A stretch of DNA of 35,735 bases from an uncultured Corynebacterium sp. (GCA_946223355.1 CAMIPB010000024.1:1-35735), one strand, 5' to 3'; positions 15,169 to 23,518 are shown, counted from the stretch's first letter. Numbers and translations: made by a program. The notes: generated by a model from the sequence alone, not told the origin.

Positions 15169-16398
15169 TTACAGCGGGTAGACGTCGACGCTCTCACCGA
15201 CGTTAATGGGTTTGTCAGCGGGGATGCGGATTAGTGCGGTGGCATCGGCTGCTTGAGAAATGAGGTGCGAGCCGGCGCCGCCGAGCGGGGTGGCGGTCAC
15301 GTGGCCGTCTGCAAGCGCGTAGGTGCCGCGCAAGAACTGATCCCGTCCAGGAAGTCCGGTGAAGACTCGGTCAACGGTGGCCTTGATAGGCGTGGTTAGG
15401 GCATCTGCACCGGTGAGTGGAAAGCCGGCAGGTGCGGTGCCCAACAGCGGAGCAACGAACAGGCGGAAGCTCACCAGCGTGGAAACAGGGTTACCGGGCA
15501 GGCAGATGACGGGAACGCCGCTGAATGATGAGATTCCCTGCGGGCCGCCGGGTTGCTGGTCCACGTGACCGAACCAGCCGGCTGTCTCTAGCACTTGGCG
15601 GATGACCTCGAATTTACCGTGGGAAATTCCGCCGGAGGTGATGATTGCGTCTGGCTGGTGCTCGTCGATAGCGCGCTGGAAGTCCGCGCGCAGTGCCTCG
15701 GGATCATCATCGGTGCGGATGGATGCAGCTACCTCGATGCCGTAACGCGCAGCCTGGGCGCGCAGCATGGGCCCATTGGAGTCAGGGATGGTCGCAGCGT
15801 CGTCGCCAGGGCCGGTGGAGTCCGGTCCGCTGATTTCCTTACCGCCAGTGCAGATCACAATGCGCGATGGCTTAACGCAGGTGACCTCGTCGATGCTCTG
15901 GCTAGCCAAAGTCGCGATAGCAGCCGGGGTGAGCACGGTGCCTTCTTTGAGGAGTTCGGCGCCCGCTGTGATGTCGGATCCTGCGCGGCGGATGAACTGC
16001 CCGGCGTTCACCGGCGGAATGGACACAGCGTCACCGGCAGCGACGAATTCATGCGGGTCACATGCTTCTACGGGAACGATGGCCGCGGTTCCGTCCGGGA
16101 TTCGTGCGCCAGTCATAATCGGCACGATGGTGGACTTGATGCCGTTAGGGTAATAATCTGCTGGATCCGTGCCCGCCGCAAGGGTCGCGCCGGTTTCAAA
16201 AATACCGGGGTTGTTCACGTGCGCCTCACCGAGTGCGTAGCCATCCATCTGGGAGTTATCAAACCGCGGCGAGTCATGCTGGGCGCTGATGGTTTCGGCG
16301 AGAGTGAGCCCGACGGCATCAGCTAGCGAAAAGCGTGCTGTGCTGCGTTGATTGAGCTTGGCGGCAACCTCATCGCGGTGCTGCTCGGGTGTGCGCAT
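15169..16398 (-). CDS. moeA: Molybdopterin molybdenumtransferase MoeA
   Basis: Inserts molybdate into adenylated molybdopterin. The 409-residue protein has the expected order of domains: SPRFDNSQMDGYA, then PIMTGARIPDGTAAIVPVEA, the Mog-like central domain with ICTGGKEIS and IITSGGISHGKFEVIRQVLE, ICLPGNPVSTLVSFRLFVAPL, and a C-terminal beta domain beginning near RVFTGLPGRDQFLRGTY. Length is normal. The ATG is preceded by AGAGGAG at good spacing. It is the first gene of the minus-strand operon moeA-mog-moaE-moeB and is divergent from moaD with a 115-bp shared promoter region. moaA and moaC are not in this window. Confidence 0.94.
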   Translation of the reverse strand: MRTPEQHRDEVAAKLNQRSTARFSLADAVGLTLAETISAQHDSPRFDNSQMDGYALGEAHVNNPGIFETGATLAAGTDPADYYPNGIKSTIVPIMTGARIPDGTAAIVPVEACDPHEFVAAGDAVSIPPVNAGQFIRRAGSDITAGAELLKEGTVLTPAAIATLASQSIDEVTCVKPSRIVICTGGKEISGPDSTGPGDDAATIPDSNGPMLRAQAARYGIEVAASIRTDDDPEALRADFQRAIDEHQPDAIITSGGISHGKFEVIRQVLETAGWFGHVDQQPGGPQGISSFSGVPVICLPGNPVSTLVSFRLFVAPLLGTAPAGFPLTGADALTTPIKATVDRVFTGLPGRDQFLRGTYALADGHVTATPLGGAGSHLISQAADATALIRIPADKPINVGESVDVYPL

Positions 16399-16477
16399 AG
16401 GTACTCCTCTTTGGTGGCGGGTGGCATCTTAGCTAGATTGTACCGCGCAATAAATTCTGGTTTAGCCGGAGATAAAC

Positions 16478-16507
16478 TAGACATTGCTTCTGCGGTTCCG
16501 GCATAGT
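16478..16507 (+). promoter_or_regulatory. Promoter of moaD, probably leaderless
   Basis: TAGACA (-35) and CATAGT (-10) are 18 bp apart. The -10 box ends 6 bp before the ATG at 16514. GAGG is present but only 1 nt from the start codon. Confidence 0.55.
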
Positions 16508-16513
16508 TGAGGC

Positions 16514-16795
16514 ATGCAGAAAAACGGCACAATCGAGGTCCATTATTTTGCGGCCGCCCGCGCAGCCGCAGGTGTTGCGCACGAGCTTATCGACGCCCCC
16601 GCGACCCTCGCCGAGCTCATGGAACAGCTCGCCAGCGCGCATACAGGCACCACTGACGCCGGAATGAACCTAGGCGAGATTTTCCCGCGCTGTTCCTTCC
16701 TTATAGACGGCACAACCTCCACTGGAGAACCAGCAGAGGTCAGATTGGATGGTGTGCGCCGCGTTGATGTGCTTCCGCCGTTTGCAGGTGGCTAA
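16514..16795 (+). CDS. moaD: Molybdopterin synthase sulfur carrier subunit MoaD
   Basis: A 93-residue ubiquitin-like protein of the MoaD/ThiS family. It starts IEVHYFAAARAAAGVAHELI, a typical beta-grasp opening with the F-A-x-x-R-x-x-x-G motif, and ends VDVLPPFAGG, the flexible tail whose last Gly is adenylated by MoeB and converted to a thiocarboxylate. The P-P-x-A-G-G tail favours MoaD over ThiS, as does its place opposite moeA-mog-moaE-moeB. A central segment (HTGTTDAGMNLGEIFPRC) is slightly longer than in E. coli. Transcription is probably leaderless from the promoter directly upstream. Confidence 0.92.
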   Translation: MQKNGTIEVHYFAAARAAAGVAHELIDAPATLAELMEQLASAHTGTTDAGMNLGEIFPRCSFLIDGTTSTGEPAEVRLDGVRRVDVLPPFAGG

Positions 16796-16826
16796 GTCTT
16801 AAGCATTAGGCCCTAAGCTCTAAGCC

Positions 16827-17900
16827 CTAACCCGGGAATGCCGCGTCAAAGGCCGCGAGCAGGCGGTCGGTTTCTTCCTTGTTTGTGATGGAGATACGCA
16901 GACCAAAATCTGATGGGCGGATAACTACGCCGTTATCAGCGATAGTTGCAGCAACCTCGTGCGGGGAAGCAGGAAGCTTATCCGCTGGCAAGAAGATGAA
17001 GTTCGCCTGAGACTTCAGCGCGCCGAAGCGGGAAAGAGCCTCAGTGGCGCGGTCACGCTGGGCCGCGGTGTCGTCGACGTGCTCCAGGAGCTGATCCACT
17101 GCATTAAGAGAAGCGATTGCGCCCTGCTGGGAGATATTGGAAACCGCGAAGGGCGCTGCCACCTTGGACATCGTTTCGACAATCTCTTTGTCGCCGAAAG
17201 CGTAGCCCACGCGCAGGTCAGCCAATCCGAACGCCTTGGAGAACGTACGCAGACCCACAACGTTGGGGTATGAAGCCACAGCCTCGGTAGCAATCGGAGT
17301 GTCCTCAGCGAGGTTGTATTCGAAGTAGGCCTCGTCCAGTGCCACGATGATGTTTTTTGGCACCTTGGCCATAAAGTCATCAAACTCGCCCTGAGTAATG
17401 GTGGTGCCTGTTGGGTTATTTGGGTTGCATACAAAAATGAGGCGGGTATCTTCCCCAATCGCCTCGGCCATTGCGTCGAGGTCAAGGCGGTGATCCTCCG
17501 TGAGCGGGATTGCCCGGCTGGTTGCGCCCACCACTGCCACAAACAATGGGTACGCCTCAAAGCTTGGCCAGGGGAAAATTACCTCCGGATTGCCCGTTCC
17601 AGGCAGGCACGTGATCTGAACCAGCTGCTGGCACAGCGCTGAGGAGCCAGCGCCGACCGTGATGTTGTCAAAGTCAATTTCCAAGTGCTCTGCGAGTTCC
17701 TCGCGCAGGCGCACCATCGCTGTGTCTGGGTAGCGGTTAACCTGAGCCGCAGCCTCAGACATCGCCTGCACCGCCGCTGGCAGCGGGCCGTTAGCGTTTT
17801 CATTAGAGGAAAGCTTCAGTGAGTTTTCTAGTTGCTTGCCCGGTACATAGGCCTTGAGTTTGGATAGATCTTCACGCAGCATTGGGTTTAGTTGATTCAT
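16827..17900 (-). CDS. pat: Aromatic amino acid aminotransferase (Pat/HisC-like)
   Basis: PLP-dependent class I/II aminotransferase of the histidinol-phosphate/aromatic type, 357 residues from the chosen start. It shows KLSSNENANGPLPAAVQAM, GAGSSALCQQLVQ, VCNPNNPTGTTI, ALDEAYFEYN and the PLP-lysine motif TFSKAFGLADLRVGYA, then a final RPSDFGLRISI with the substrate-carboxylate Arg. This form matches actinobacterial Pat, which transaminates phenylpyruvate, 4-hydroxyphenylpyruvate or prephenate; tyrA lies 8 kb away. HisC proper is less likely because no his genes are near. The ATG at 17900 is chosen because a TATACT box lies 7 bp before it; the longer frame to 17969 would read through this promoter and a palindrome. 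Confidence 0.88.
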   Translation of the reverse strand: MNQLNPMLREDLSKLKAYVPGKQLENSLKLSSNENANGPLPAAVQAMSEAAAQVNRYPDTAMVRLREELAEHLEIDFDNITVGAGSSALCQQLVQITCLPGTGNPEVIFPWPSFEAYPLFVAVVGATSRAIPLTEDHRLDLDAMAEAIGEDTRLIFVCNPNNPTGTTITQGEFDDFMAKVPKNIIVALDEAYFEYNLAEDTPIATEAVASYPNVVGLRTFSKAFGLADLRVGYAFGDKEIVETMSKVAAPFAVSNISQQGAIASLNAVDQLLEHVDDTAAQRDRATEALSRFGALKSQANFIFLPADKLPASPHEVAATIADNGVVIRPSDFGLRISITNKEETDRLLAAFDAAFPG

Positions 17901-17907
17901 AGTGTGC

Positions 17908-17941
17908 AGTATAAGGAGAAATATCTGACTGCATGTCAGAT
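17908..17941 (-). promoter_or_regulatory. Leaderless promoter of pat with operator-like palindrome
   Basis: On the minus strand TATACT (17913-17908) is followed by 7 bp and the ATG. At the expected -35 position lies a perfect palindrome ATCTGAC-TGCAT-GTCAGAT (17923-17941, 7-bp arms). Its place over the -35 region suggests a repressor site; the regulator is unknown. Confidence 0.6.
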
Positions 17942-18071
17942 TTGGAAAATCTAGCAGTCGATTTTGCAATCATTTACCGGTCAATTTTGTTGGTTAGACC
18001 CCGGTTTGTCATGACGTTGACTAGCCAGGTACTCTATGTGAAGTCCATAATGGGGATCCATTTAGGACAAT

Positions 18072-18163
18072 GGAGACGTGCCAGAGCGGCCGAATGGGGC
18101 TCCCTGCTAAGGAGTTGACTTGCTTGCGCAGGTCCGGAGGTTCAAATCCTCTCGTCTCCGCCA
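18072..18163 (+). tRNA. tRNA-Ser(GCU)
   Basis: A 92-nt class II tRNA with CCA encoded. GGAGACG pairs with CGTCTCC, the anticodon loop is CTGCTAA (anticodon GCT), there is a long variable arm, and the T-loop is TTCAAAT. It shares its acceptor stem with tRNA-Ser(UGA) at 12551. A strong terminator follows. Confidence 0.97.
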
Positions 18164-18167
18164 CGTG

Positions 18168-18206
18168 AAACCCCCGGTGAACAAATGATGCGTTCACCGG
18201 GGGTTT
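18168..18206 (+). terminator. Rho-independent terminator of tRNA-Ser(GCU)
   Basis: AAACCCCCGGTGAAC and GTTCACCGGGGGTTT form a perfect 15-bp stem around a 9-nt loop. Confidence 0.9.
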
Positions 18207-18542
18207 CGTTGTGCTGAGCAAGTACTGGGCTAAGCGTTAGATTCTTGGAAACGTTTTCTAGTTGCAAAGAGTTCGTTGAATCTTGGTGATGGTTTTGGAG
18301 GATCGCGCCTGCTACGAGGAATAAATAAATGATTCCTTCATACAAAGAGTCGATAATAAAAGCGGTTTCGGAGTCAAAGTAGCGCCCCATAATTGCGCGG
18401 CAACGGCGTGTCCACTCTGAGAGCACCATGGACGATTTAGAAAGAAAACCAGTGGTAGATGGTTAAAGAAAGTGTTTAATGTTCATGCCGTCTATCCTTA
18501 TGGAGGTTAGGTGATTAATCGTTAGGCAGTGGGAGGTGGCGC
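18207..18542. other. Intergenic region before mgtE, no gene seen
   Basis: This 336-bp stretch holds no convincing gene, and I do not recognise a magnesium riboswitch in it. A minus-strand open frame (18142-18429) overlaps tRNA-Ser and its terminator and is rejected. The mgtE ribosome-binding site (GGGAGG) lies at its right end. Confidence 0.5.
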
Positions 18543-19907
18543 ATGAGCGACGTCGCAGAACAAAATGTAGAGATCTTGGAAGACATGCTCAAGGTTGAGG
18601 GCAATATTGACCCGAAGCTTGCGCCCCGAATGCAGGAACTGCTGCACGAGACTCCGATTCAGGACCTGATTGCTCTGGTAGAGCGTCAAAATGCGGTGCG
18701 TGCGGCAGTGGTGCTGCGTTTGCTCAAACGTCAGCGTTCAATTGAGGTCTTTGACGCTCTTGATGCAGTGCACCAGGCGGACATCATCGATGAGCTGGGA
18801 AACGCAGACGTCTACGATTATTTTGATGAGTTGAACCCGGACGACCGCGTGTCCTTGCTGGATGAGCTCCCTGCAGAGATCGCGGATAGGTTGTTGCGCA
18901 GTCTGGATAAGTCAGAGCGCGACGTCACAGGCGTGGTGCTTGGATACCCCAAGGGGTCCGTCGGTAGGCGAATGTCGCCGGAGGTGCCAGAGATCTATCG
19001 TGAGATGACGGTAGATGAAGCGCTGGATAAGCTGCGCGAAACTGCCGATGATGTGGAGACTATTTACACGTTGCCAGTCACCCGCAAGGACCGTCGCCTG
19101 GTGGGCGTGCTGGGGTTTCGTGAGCTGTTCATGGCGCGCGGAAACCGGCTAGTGGAAGACTTGATGAATGAACCGGTCTTTGCGCGTGCGCATGACGACG
19201 CCGAGGAGACAGCGCGTTGGTTTTTGCCCCTGGACTTTCTGGCCATCCCGATTGTGGACGAGTCACAACGACTCGTTGGCATCTTGACCTGGGATGACGC
19301 CACAGACATTGTGGAAGAGGCGGACTCGGAAGACTCCGCGCGTTCTGGTGGTACTGAGGCGCTACAGCAGCCGTACATGTCAACGCCTTTGTTGAAGTTG
19401 GTGCGTTCGCGCATCGTGTGGCTTTTGGTATTAGCGGTCTCAGCGCTGCTTACGGTTCAGGTCTTGGACGCCTTCGAAGGTACGTTGGCATCAGCGGTCG
19501 TGCTGAGCCTGTTTATCCCATTGCTCACCGGTACCGGTGGCAACACTGGCAACCAGGCGGCCACAACGGTCACGCGTGCATTAGCGCTTGGCGACGTCCG
19601 CACGCAGGACTTCCTGCAAGTGCTATGGCGTGAGCTGCGGGTGGGAATGCTGCTTGGTGCCGTTTTGGGAATGCTGGGATTGGTTTTGGCGTCCGCGGTG
19701 TACGGCTTTGATATTGGAATCGTAATTGGCGCGACGCTGTTTCTGGTGTGTTCTATGTCTGCCACTGTGGGCGGGTTGATGCCGATTATCGCAAAGGCGA
19801 TTGGCGCGGACCCAGCGGTGTTTTCTAATCCGTTTATTTCCACATTCTGTGATGCCACTGGTTTGATTATTTACTTCCTTATCGCGAAGTCGGTTTTGGG
19901 CATCTAA
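18543..19907 (+). CDS. mgtE: Magnesium transporter MgtE
   Basis: Mg2+-gated Mg2+ channel/transporter, 454 residues. Residues 1-130 form the helical N-domain with repeated motifs (LLHETPIQDLIALVERQN, DIIDELGNADVYDYFDELNP, LLDELPAEIADRLLRSLD). A tandem CBS pair follows at about 140-260 (MTVDEALDKLRETADDVETI; LAIPIVDESQRLVGILTWDD). Five membrane helices follow, with PLLTGTGGNTGNQAATTVTR and the pore-lining Asp in PFISTFCDATGLIIY. GGGAGG lies 7 nt before the ATG. Length and motifs are complete. The gene order mgtE-dccT is, as I recall, shared with C. glutamicum. Confidence 0.95.
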   Translation: MSDVAEQNVEILEDMLKVEGNIDPKLAPRMQELLHETPIQDLIALVERQNAVRAAVVLRLLKRQRSIEVFDALDAVHQADIIDELGNADVYDYFDELNPDDRVSLLDELPAEIADRLLRSLDKSERDVTGVVLGYPKGSVGRRMSPEVPEIYREMTVDEALDKLRETADDVETIYTLPVTRKDRRLVGVLGFRELFMARGNRLVEDLMNEPVFARAHDDAEETARWFLPLDFLAIPIVDESQRLVGILTWDDATDIVEEADSEDSARSGGTEALQQPYMSTPLLKLVRSRIVWLLVLAVSALLTVQVLDAFEGTLASAVVLSLFIPLLTGTGGNTGNQAATTVTRALALGDVRTQDFLQVLWRELRVGMLLGAVLGMLGLVLASAVYGFDIGIVIGATLFLVCSMSATVGGLMPIIAKAIGADPAVFSNPFISTFCDATGLIIYFLIAKSVLGI

Positions 19908-20065
19908 CTCGGTTTATTTTGGGATACTCCGGTTTTAATCCCGCTTAATACTCGAATTTGGCAGGCCGTGCCACTGTTGGGGGTGTTTTTAGGGGGTGGA
20001 TTGACTTTGTCGTTGGGCGTTTGTCGAGGGAGAGTTGTAAAGTTTCGATGAATTAAGGTGATGTG

Positions 20066-20100
20066 TATAACATGAAGCAACTTTGTTGCTGTGGTCCACA
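20066..20100 (+). promoter_or_regulatory. Possible promoter and TGTGG-T-CCACA palindrome upstream of dccT
   Basis: TATAAC (20066-20071) is a plausible -10 box, though no good -35 is seen. A perfect TGTGG-T-CCACA dyad (20090-20100) lies just downstream and could be a repressor site. It is not the GlxR/CRP consensus, which needs TGTGA-N6-TCACA. The start codon GTG is about 55 bp further on, after AAAGGAG. Confidence 0.4.
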
Positions 20101-20153
20101 TCTCTGATTATGAAGCGAACACTTTCTCACCGTTGTAAAGGAGCGTTTTAGGC

Positions 20154-21737
20154 GTGACTGATATCTATACCCATGAATCCACCTCGCACACAGAGGGGGA
20201 AGATTCCGTCGCTCCCGGCAAGCGTGAGTGGTTTATTCAAATCGCAGGCATTATCGGCGGACTCGTGCTCGCCGCACTGGTATATTTCTTGTTTCCATCA
20301 AACGCGGCTGAGACGGTATTGCAGTCCAGCGGCGCAGAAGAAGGAGCCGAATATAGCCAACAGGCCCTACGTGCAACCGCAGCCATCACCATTTTGATGG
20401 GTGCCTGGTGGATGACTGAAGCTCTCCCACTGGCAGCGACTGCCTTGCTTCCGCTCATTCTCTTCCCGGTATTAGGTGTCTCCGGCATTAAAGATGTTGC
20501 ATCCCCGTATGCTTCCACCACCATCTTCTTGTTTATGGGTGGCTTCCTCATCGCATTAGGCCTGCAGCGGTGGAACGTGCACCGTCGATTGGCCTTGATG
20601 GTTGTCGCGGCCGTCGGCACCAGCCCTAAGCGCCTTATCCTCGGCTTCATGATCGCCACTGGTTTCCTTTCCATGTGGGTTTCAAACACCGCGACGGCCG
20701 TTGTGATGCTGCCCATTGGTATGTCCGTCCTGCAGCTGACTGCCGGCACTGTCGGCGGCATGAAGAACCAGAAGAAGTTTGCCACCGCATTGATGTTGGC
20801 CATTGCGTATTCGGCGTCGATTGGCTCCCTGGGCACCCTCATTGGTACCCCGCCAAACACCCTGCTTGCTGCCTACATGAAAGATACTCATGATTACACC
20901 ATTGGTTTTGGCCAGTGGATGTTGGTGGGCATGCCACTCGCGATTGTCTTCATATTCATTGCGTGGTTTGTTCTGATCACCGTCTTTAAGCCTGAGATGG
21001 ACCACATCCCAGGAGGCAGGGAAATGATCCGCGATGAAATCAAGGCGATGGGCAAGTGGACCGCCCCGCAGATCATGGTCACCATCATCTTCGTGCTTGC
21101 AGCCTTGGCGTGGATCTTCATCCCACTCATCATCAAGTGGGCCGGTTCTGAGATCAACTACGACGACGCCATGGTGGGCATCGGCGCAGGCCTGCTTATG
21201 TTCCTGCTGCCTGCCGACGGCAAGACTGGCGTACGTTTGCTGGATTGGAAGACCGCAAACGAGCTCCCATGGGACGTTCTCCTGCTCTTCGGTGGCGGTC
21301 TTGCACTGTCTGCAATGTTCTCCAAGTCTGGACTGTCCCTATGGATTGGTGAAATGGCCAAGGGGCTGGCTAGCTTGCCTCTCATTTTGCTCATCGCAGC
21401 TGTCGCGCTTTTAGTCCTCGCCCTGACTGAATTTACTTCCAACACAGCAACTGCAGCTACCTTCTTGCCGATTATGGGCGGAGTGGCAATCGGCATCGGG
21501 CTTACCGACGGCGGCGTGCAGAATATCCTCCTGCTCACCATCCCGGTCGCTCTGGCTGCTACCTGTGCGTTCATGATGCCTGTGGCAACCCCGCCAAACG
21601 CCATTGCTTATGGCTCTGGTTATGTAAAGATTGGCGAGATGATTCGCGGCGGCGTCTGGCTCAACATCATTGCTTTGGCGCTTACCACCATCGTGGTGTA
21701 CCTGATTGCGATCCCGGTATTCGGCATCGTGATGTAA
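20154..21737 (+). CDS. dccT: Divalent anion:Na+ symporter (dicarboxylate transporter), DASS/SLC13 family
   Basis: A 527-residue inner-membrane transporter of the DASS family. It has about 12 hydrophobic spans and both substrate/sodium-site motifs: SNTATAVVMLPIGMSVLQL in the first half and TSNTATAATFLPIMGGVAIG in the second. GTPPNTLLAAY and ATPPNAIAYGSG are the paired N-P-rich re-entrant loops. C. glutamicum DccT/DcsT takes up succinate, fumarate and malate and lies next to mgtE, which supports the name; substrate specificity itself is inferred. The N-terminus is hydrophilic for about 25 residues. It starts with GTG, with AAAGGAG about 11 nt upstream. A clean terminator follows the gene. Confidence 0.9.
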   Translation: MTDIYTHESTSHTEGEDSVAPGKREWFIQIAGIIGGLVLAALVYFLFPSNAAETVLQSSGAEEGAEYSQQALRATAAITILMGAWWMTEALPLAATALLPLILFPVLGVSGIKDVASPYASTTIFLFMGGFLIALGLQRWNVHRRLALMVVAAVGTSPKRLILGFMIATGFLSMWVSNTATAVVMLPIGMSVLQLTAGTVGGMKNQKKFATALMLAIAYSASIGSLGTLIGTPPNTLLAAYMKDTHDYTIGFGQWMLVGMPLAIVFIFIAWFVLITVFKPEMDHIPGGREMIRDEIKAMGKWTAPQIMVTIIFVLAALAWIFIPLIIKWAGSEINYDDAMVGIGAGLLMFLLPADGKTGVRLLDWKTANELPWDVLLLFGGGLALSAMFSKSGLSLWIGEMAKGLASLPLILLIAAVALLVLALTEFTSNTATAATFLPIMGGVAIGIGLTDGGVQNILLLTIPVALAATCAFMMPVATPPNAIAYGSGYVKIGEMIRGGVWLNIIALALTTIVVYLIAIPVFGIVM

Positions 21738-21791
21738 CCTCCGAGAACGCGATGTAATCTCTGGGGCCTTATATCAGCTTTAGTAGAAGGT

Positions 21792-21828
21792 AAACGGCAG
21801 GTGAAAATATCAATTTACCTGCCGTTTT
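21792..21828 (+). terminator. Rho-independent terminator of dccT
   Basis: AAACGGCAGGT and ACCTGCCGTTT form a perfect 11-bp stem, followed by T and GG. The right arm touches the -35 box of the tRNA-Arg promoter. Confidence 0.8.
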
Positions 21829-21855
21829 GGAACATTTAGCAATACTAGGTATAGT
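21827..21855 (+). promoter_or_regulatory. Promoter of tRNA-Arg(ACG)
   Basis: TTGGAA (21827-21832) and TATAGT (21850-21855) are separated by exactly 17 bp. Transcription would start about 40 nt before the tRNA. Confidence 0.65.
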
Positions 21856-21901
21856 AATTCTTCGTTGCACAGCGTAGCCGCTGGCAGCAAAAACAAAATA
21901 T

Positions 21902-21974
21902 GCGCCCGTAGCTCAACGGATAGAGCATCTGACTACGGATCAGAAGGTTTGGGGTTCGAATCCCTACGGGCGCA
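21902..21974 (+). tRNA. tRNA-Arg(ACG)
   Basis: A 73-nt tRNA. GCGCCCG pairs with CGGGCGC, discriminator A; the D-arm is GCTC/GAGC; the anticodon stem TCTGA/TCAGA encloses CTACGGA (anticodon ACG). CCA is not encoded, unlike the three tRNA-Ser genes. The A34 wobble base is the substrate of TadA, encoded at 26914-27399. Confidence 0.97.
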
Positions 21975-21983
21975 CAATTAAAG

Positions 21984-22018
21984 AAACCCCTTAGCGACAA
22001 AAACGCGCTAGGGGGTTT
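21984..22018 (+). terminator. Rho-independent terminator of tRNA-Arg
   Basis: AAACCCCTTAGCG pairs with CGCTAGGGGGTTT (one G-U pair), loop of about 9 nt. Confidence 0.85.
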
Positions 22019-22190
22019 CGTCGTCTCTGCGCTCCTTTGGGCTCTTGTCTCTCTGCTCTCTGGTTTCTCTGCTCTCTTGGGTCCATCTGCGCCCTCCGAG
22101 TGCTACAGCAGGTCCTGTGCCGCCCCTGCCTCCGGAGTGGACAAGGAAACGTAGCGGCCGAGGGAACGCAAGTCAGGTATAGAACGCAAG

Positions 22191-22247
22191 AATCCCGTAA
22201 GTTTTGCCTCTGCGAAGCGGTGCAGGGGTGAAAACTTACGGGATTTT
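22191..22247. terminator. Long two-tier hairpin, possible bidirectional terminator
   Basis: AATCCCGTAAGTTTT and AAAACTTACGGGATT form a perfect 15-bp stem. The enclosed segment has its own CCTCTGC/GCAGGGG stem. TTTT follows on the plus strand. It lies in the convergent space between tRNA-Arg (plus) and ocd (minus), where it could end transcripts from both sides, or belong to a small RNA. Otherwise 22019-22353 holds only low-complexity CTCT-rich sequence and the repeats next to ocd. Confidence 0.6.
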
Positions 22248-22290
22248 GCCGTTTTGGTCAGCGCGGCTGCCCGGCGACTGGCCGGGCTCG

Positions 22291-22365
22291 CACAGCTGAG
22301 CCTAGAGCAAAGCTCGCGCGGCTGGCTCTAGGCCAAGGCCCGCGCGGCTGGGCCTAGACCAAGGA
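22291..22365. repeat. About 25-bp repeats at the 3' end of ocd
   Basis: Units start at 22291 (degenerate), 22315 and 22341. The last two begin CGCGCGGCTGG and share GGCC/GGCCTAG and CCAAGG. The last unit includes the stop codon of ocd, so duplication touched the gene end. Confidence 0.7.
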
Positions 22366-23382
22366 AGGAACGTTGACCACGAGGGAGTACAGATCCTTTG
22401 GATCCTCTGGGTCTGCGACGAGGTCAATGTCGACCTCGAGGTCGGAGCCCTTCACCGAATCGCGTAGGTAGCGCAGTGCGGAGAAGTCGTTGATGGCAAA
22501 TCCGACGTCGTCGAAAAGCGTGATCTGCTCGTCGTTTTCACGGCCAGTAGCCTCGCCGGTGAGAACCTGCCAGAACTCGGTGACTGGGTAGTCCTCAGGC
22601 TTCTGCTGGATTTCGCCCTCAATGCGGGTCTGTGGGGTGAACTCAACGAAGATCTTGGACATATCCAAGATTGCCTCTTCAAGCTCGGTCTTGCCTGGGC
22701 AGTCACCGCCCACAGCGTTGAGGTGAACACCTGGCTTGACGTGGCGCGTTGCCAGGATCTGGTTTTGAGCCTTATCAGCGGTGCAGGTGGTGATAATGTC
22801 AGCGCCCTCAACGGCCTCGTCGACGGTGTCGCACACGGTGATGTTGAAACCGAGTGGTTCCATGTTGCGCTTGAACTTCTCAACAGCAGCAGGATCCACG
22901 TCGTAGATAGTGAGGTCTTCGATGCCCATGACACCACGGAAGCCCAGCGCCTGGAACTCAGACTGGGAACCAGCGCCAATCATTGCCATACGCTTGGAGT
23001 CCTTGCGGGCCAGGTGCTTAGCAACCATCGCAGACGTCGCAGCGGTACGCAGAGCGGTGAGAAGGGTCATCTCTGCCTGGAAGGTTGGGTAACCGTTATC
23101 AACGTCAGCGAGGAAGCCGAAAGCAGTGACGGTCTGGAAACCACGAGCTGGGTTTGAAGGGTGGCCGTTGACGTACTTGAAGGAGTACTCCTCACCGTCA
23201 GAGGTAGGCATCAGTTCGATAACGCCGAACGGAGTGTGCGAAGCGACGCGAGCAATCTTGTCAAAGCGCTCCCAACGCTTGTAGTCATCCTCCAAGTAGC
23301 CGACCATGCCCGTGATGATGCTCTCTACGCCTTCGCGCTGAATCCAGCGGGCCATGTTGGAAACGTCAACAAACTTAACCAT
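22354..23382 (-). CDS. ocd: Ornithine cyclodeaminase
   Basis: NAD-dependent enzyme converting L-ornithine to L-proline and ammonia. The 342-residue sequence matches true ornithine cyclodeaminases rather than only the wider mu-crystallin family: KRWERFDKIARVASHTPFGV, IELMPTSDGEEYSFKYVNGH, TALRTAATSAMVAKHLAR, the Rossmann motif MIGAGSQSEFQALGF, TCTADKAQNQ and LNAVGGDCPGKTELEEAIL, which contains the catalytic Asp. TRIEGEIQQKPEDYPVTEFW follows. The ATG has AAAGGA about 8 nt upstream. An amino acid permease lies 136 bp upstream on the same strand, separated by a terminator-like hairpin, which suggests uptake and breakdown of ornithine or a related amino acid; partial read-through would set the ratio. 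Confidence 0.94.
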   Translation of the reverse strand: MVKFVDVSNMARWIQREGVESIITGMVGYLEDDYKRWERFDKIARVASHTPFGVIELMPTSDGEEYSFKYVNGHPSNPARGFQTVTAFGFLADVDNGYPTFQAEMTLLTALRTAATSAMVAKHLARKDSKRMAMIGAGSQSEFQALGFRGVMGIEDLTIYDVDPAAVEKFKRNMEPLGFNITVCDTVDEAVEGADIITTCTADKAQNQILATRHVKPGVHLNAVGGDCPGKTELEEAILDMSKIFVEFTPQTRIEGEIQQKPEDYPVTEFWQVLTGEATGRENDEQITLFDDVGFAINDFSALRYLRDSVKGSDLEVDIDLVADPEDPKDLYSLVVNVPSLV

Positions 23383-23414
23383 GAATCTTCCTTTCTAAAC
23401 TTAAATCATCTAAA

Positions 23415-23453
23415 AATCTGCGTGCTCGAGTGTAGTGACTACACACGCGGATT
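23415..23453 (-). terminator. Terminator-like hairpin between permease and ocd
   Basis: Read on the minus strand, AAATCCGCGTG pairs with CACGCAGATTT, with an inner GTGTAG-TCA-CTACAC dyad, followed by TTTAG. A second short hairpin, TCTCCTGC/GCAGGAGA, lies at about 23459-23485, closer to the permease stop. Confidence 0.6.
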
Positions 23454-23518
23454 TACAGGTCTCCTGCGCGTCAAGGGTGCAGGAGACGGAAAGTGTGAAT
23501 TAGCGGTCGCTGCCGTTG

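Noticed and set aside
18142..18429. Minus-strand 95-residue open frame
   Set aside because: It runs through the terminator and the 3' end of tRNA-Ser(GCU), and its product resembles no family.
18207..18542. Magnesium riboswitch in front of mgtE
   Set aside because: No recognisable M-box sequence blocks; the region shows only weak secondary structure by eye.
20090..20100. GlxR (CRP-type) binding site upstream of dccT
   Set aside because: TGTGGTCCACA has the wrong half-site and spacing for TGTGA-N6-TCACA; kept only as an unassigned dyad.
22037..22231. 64-residue plus-strand open frame after tRNA-Arg
   Set aside because: Low-complexity CTCT-rich sequence that runs into a long hairpin; no ribosome-binding site.
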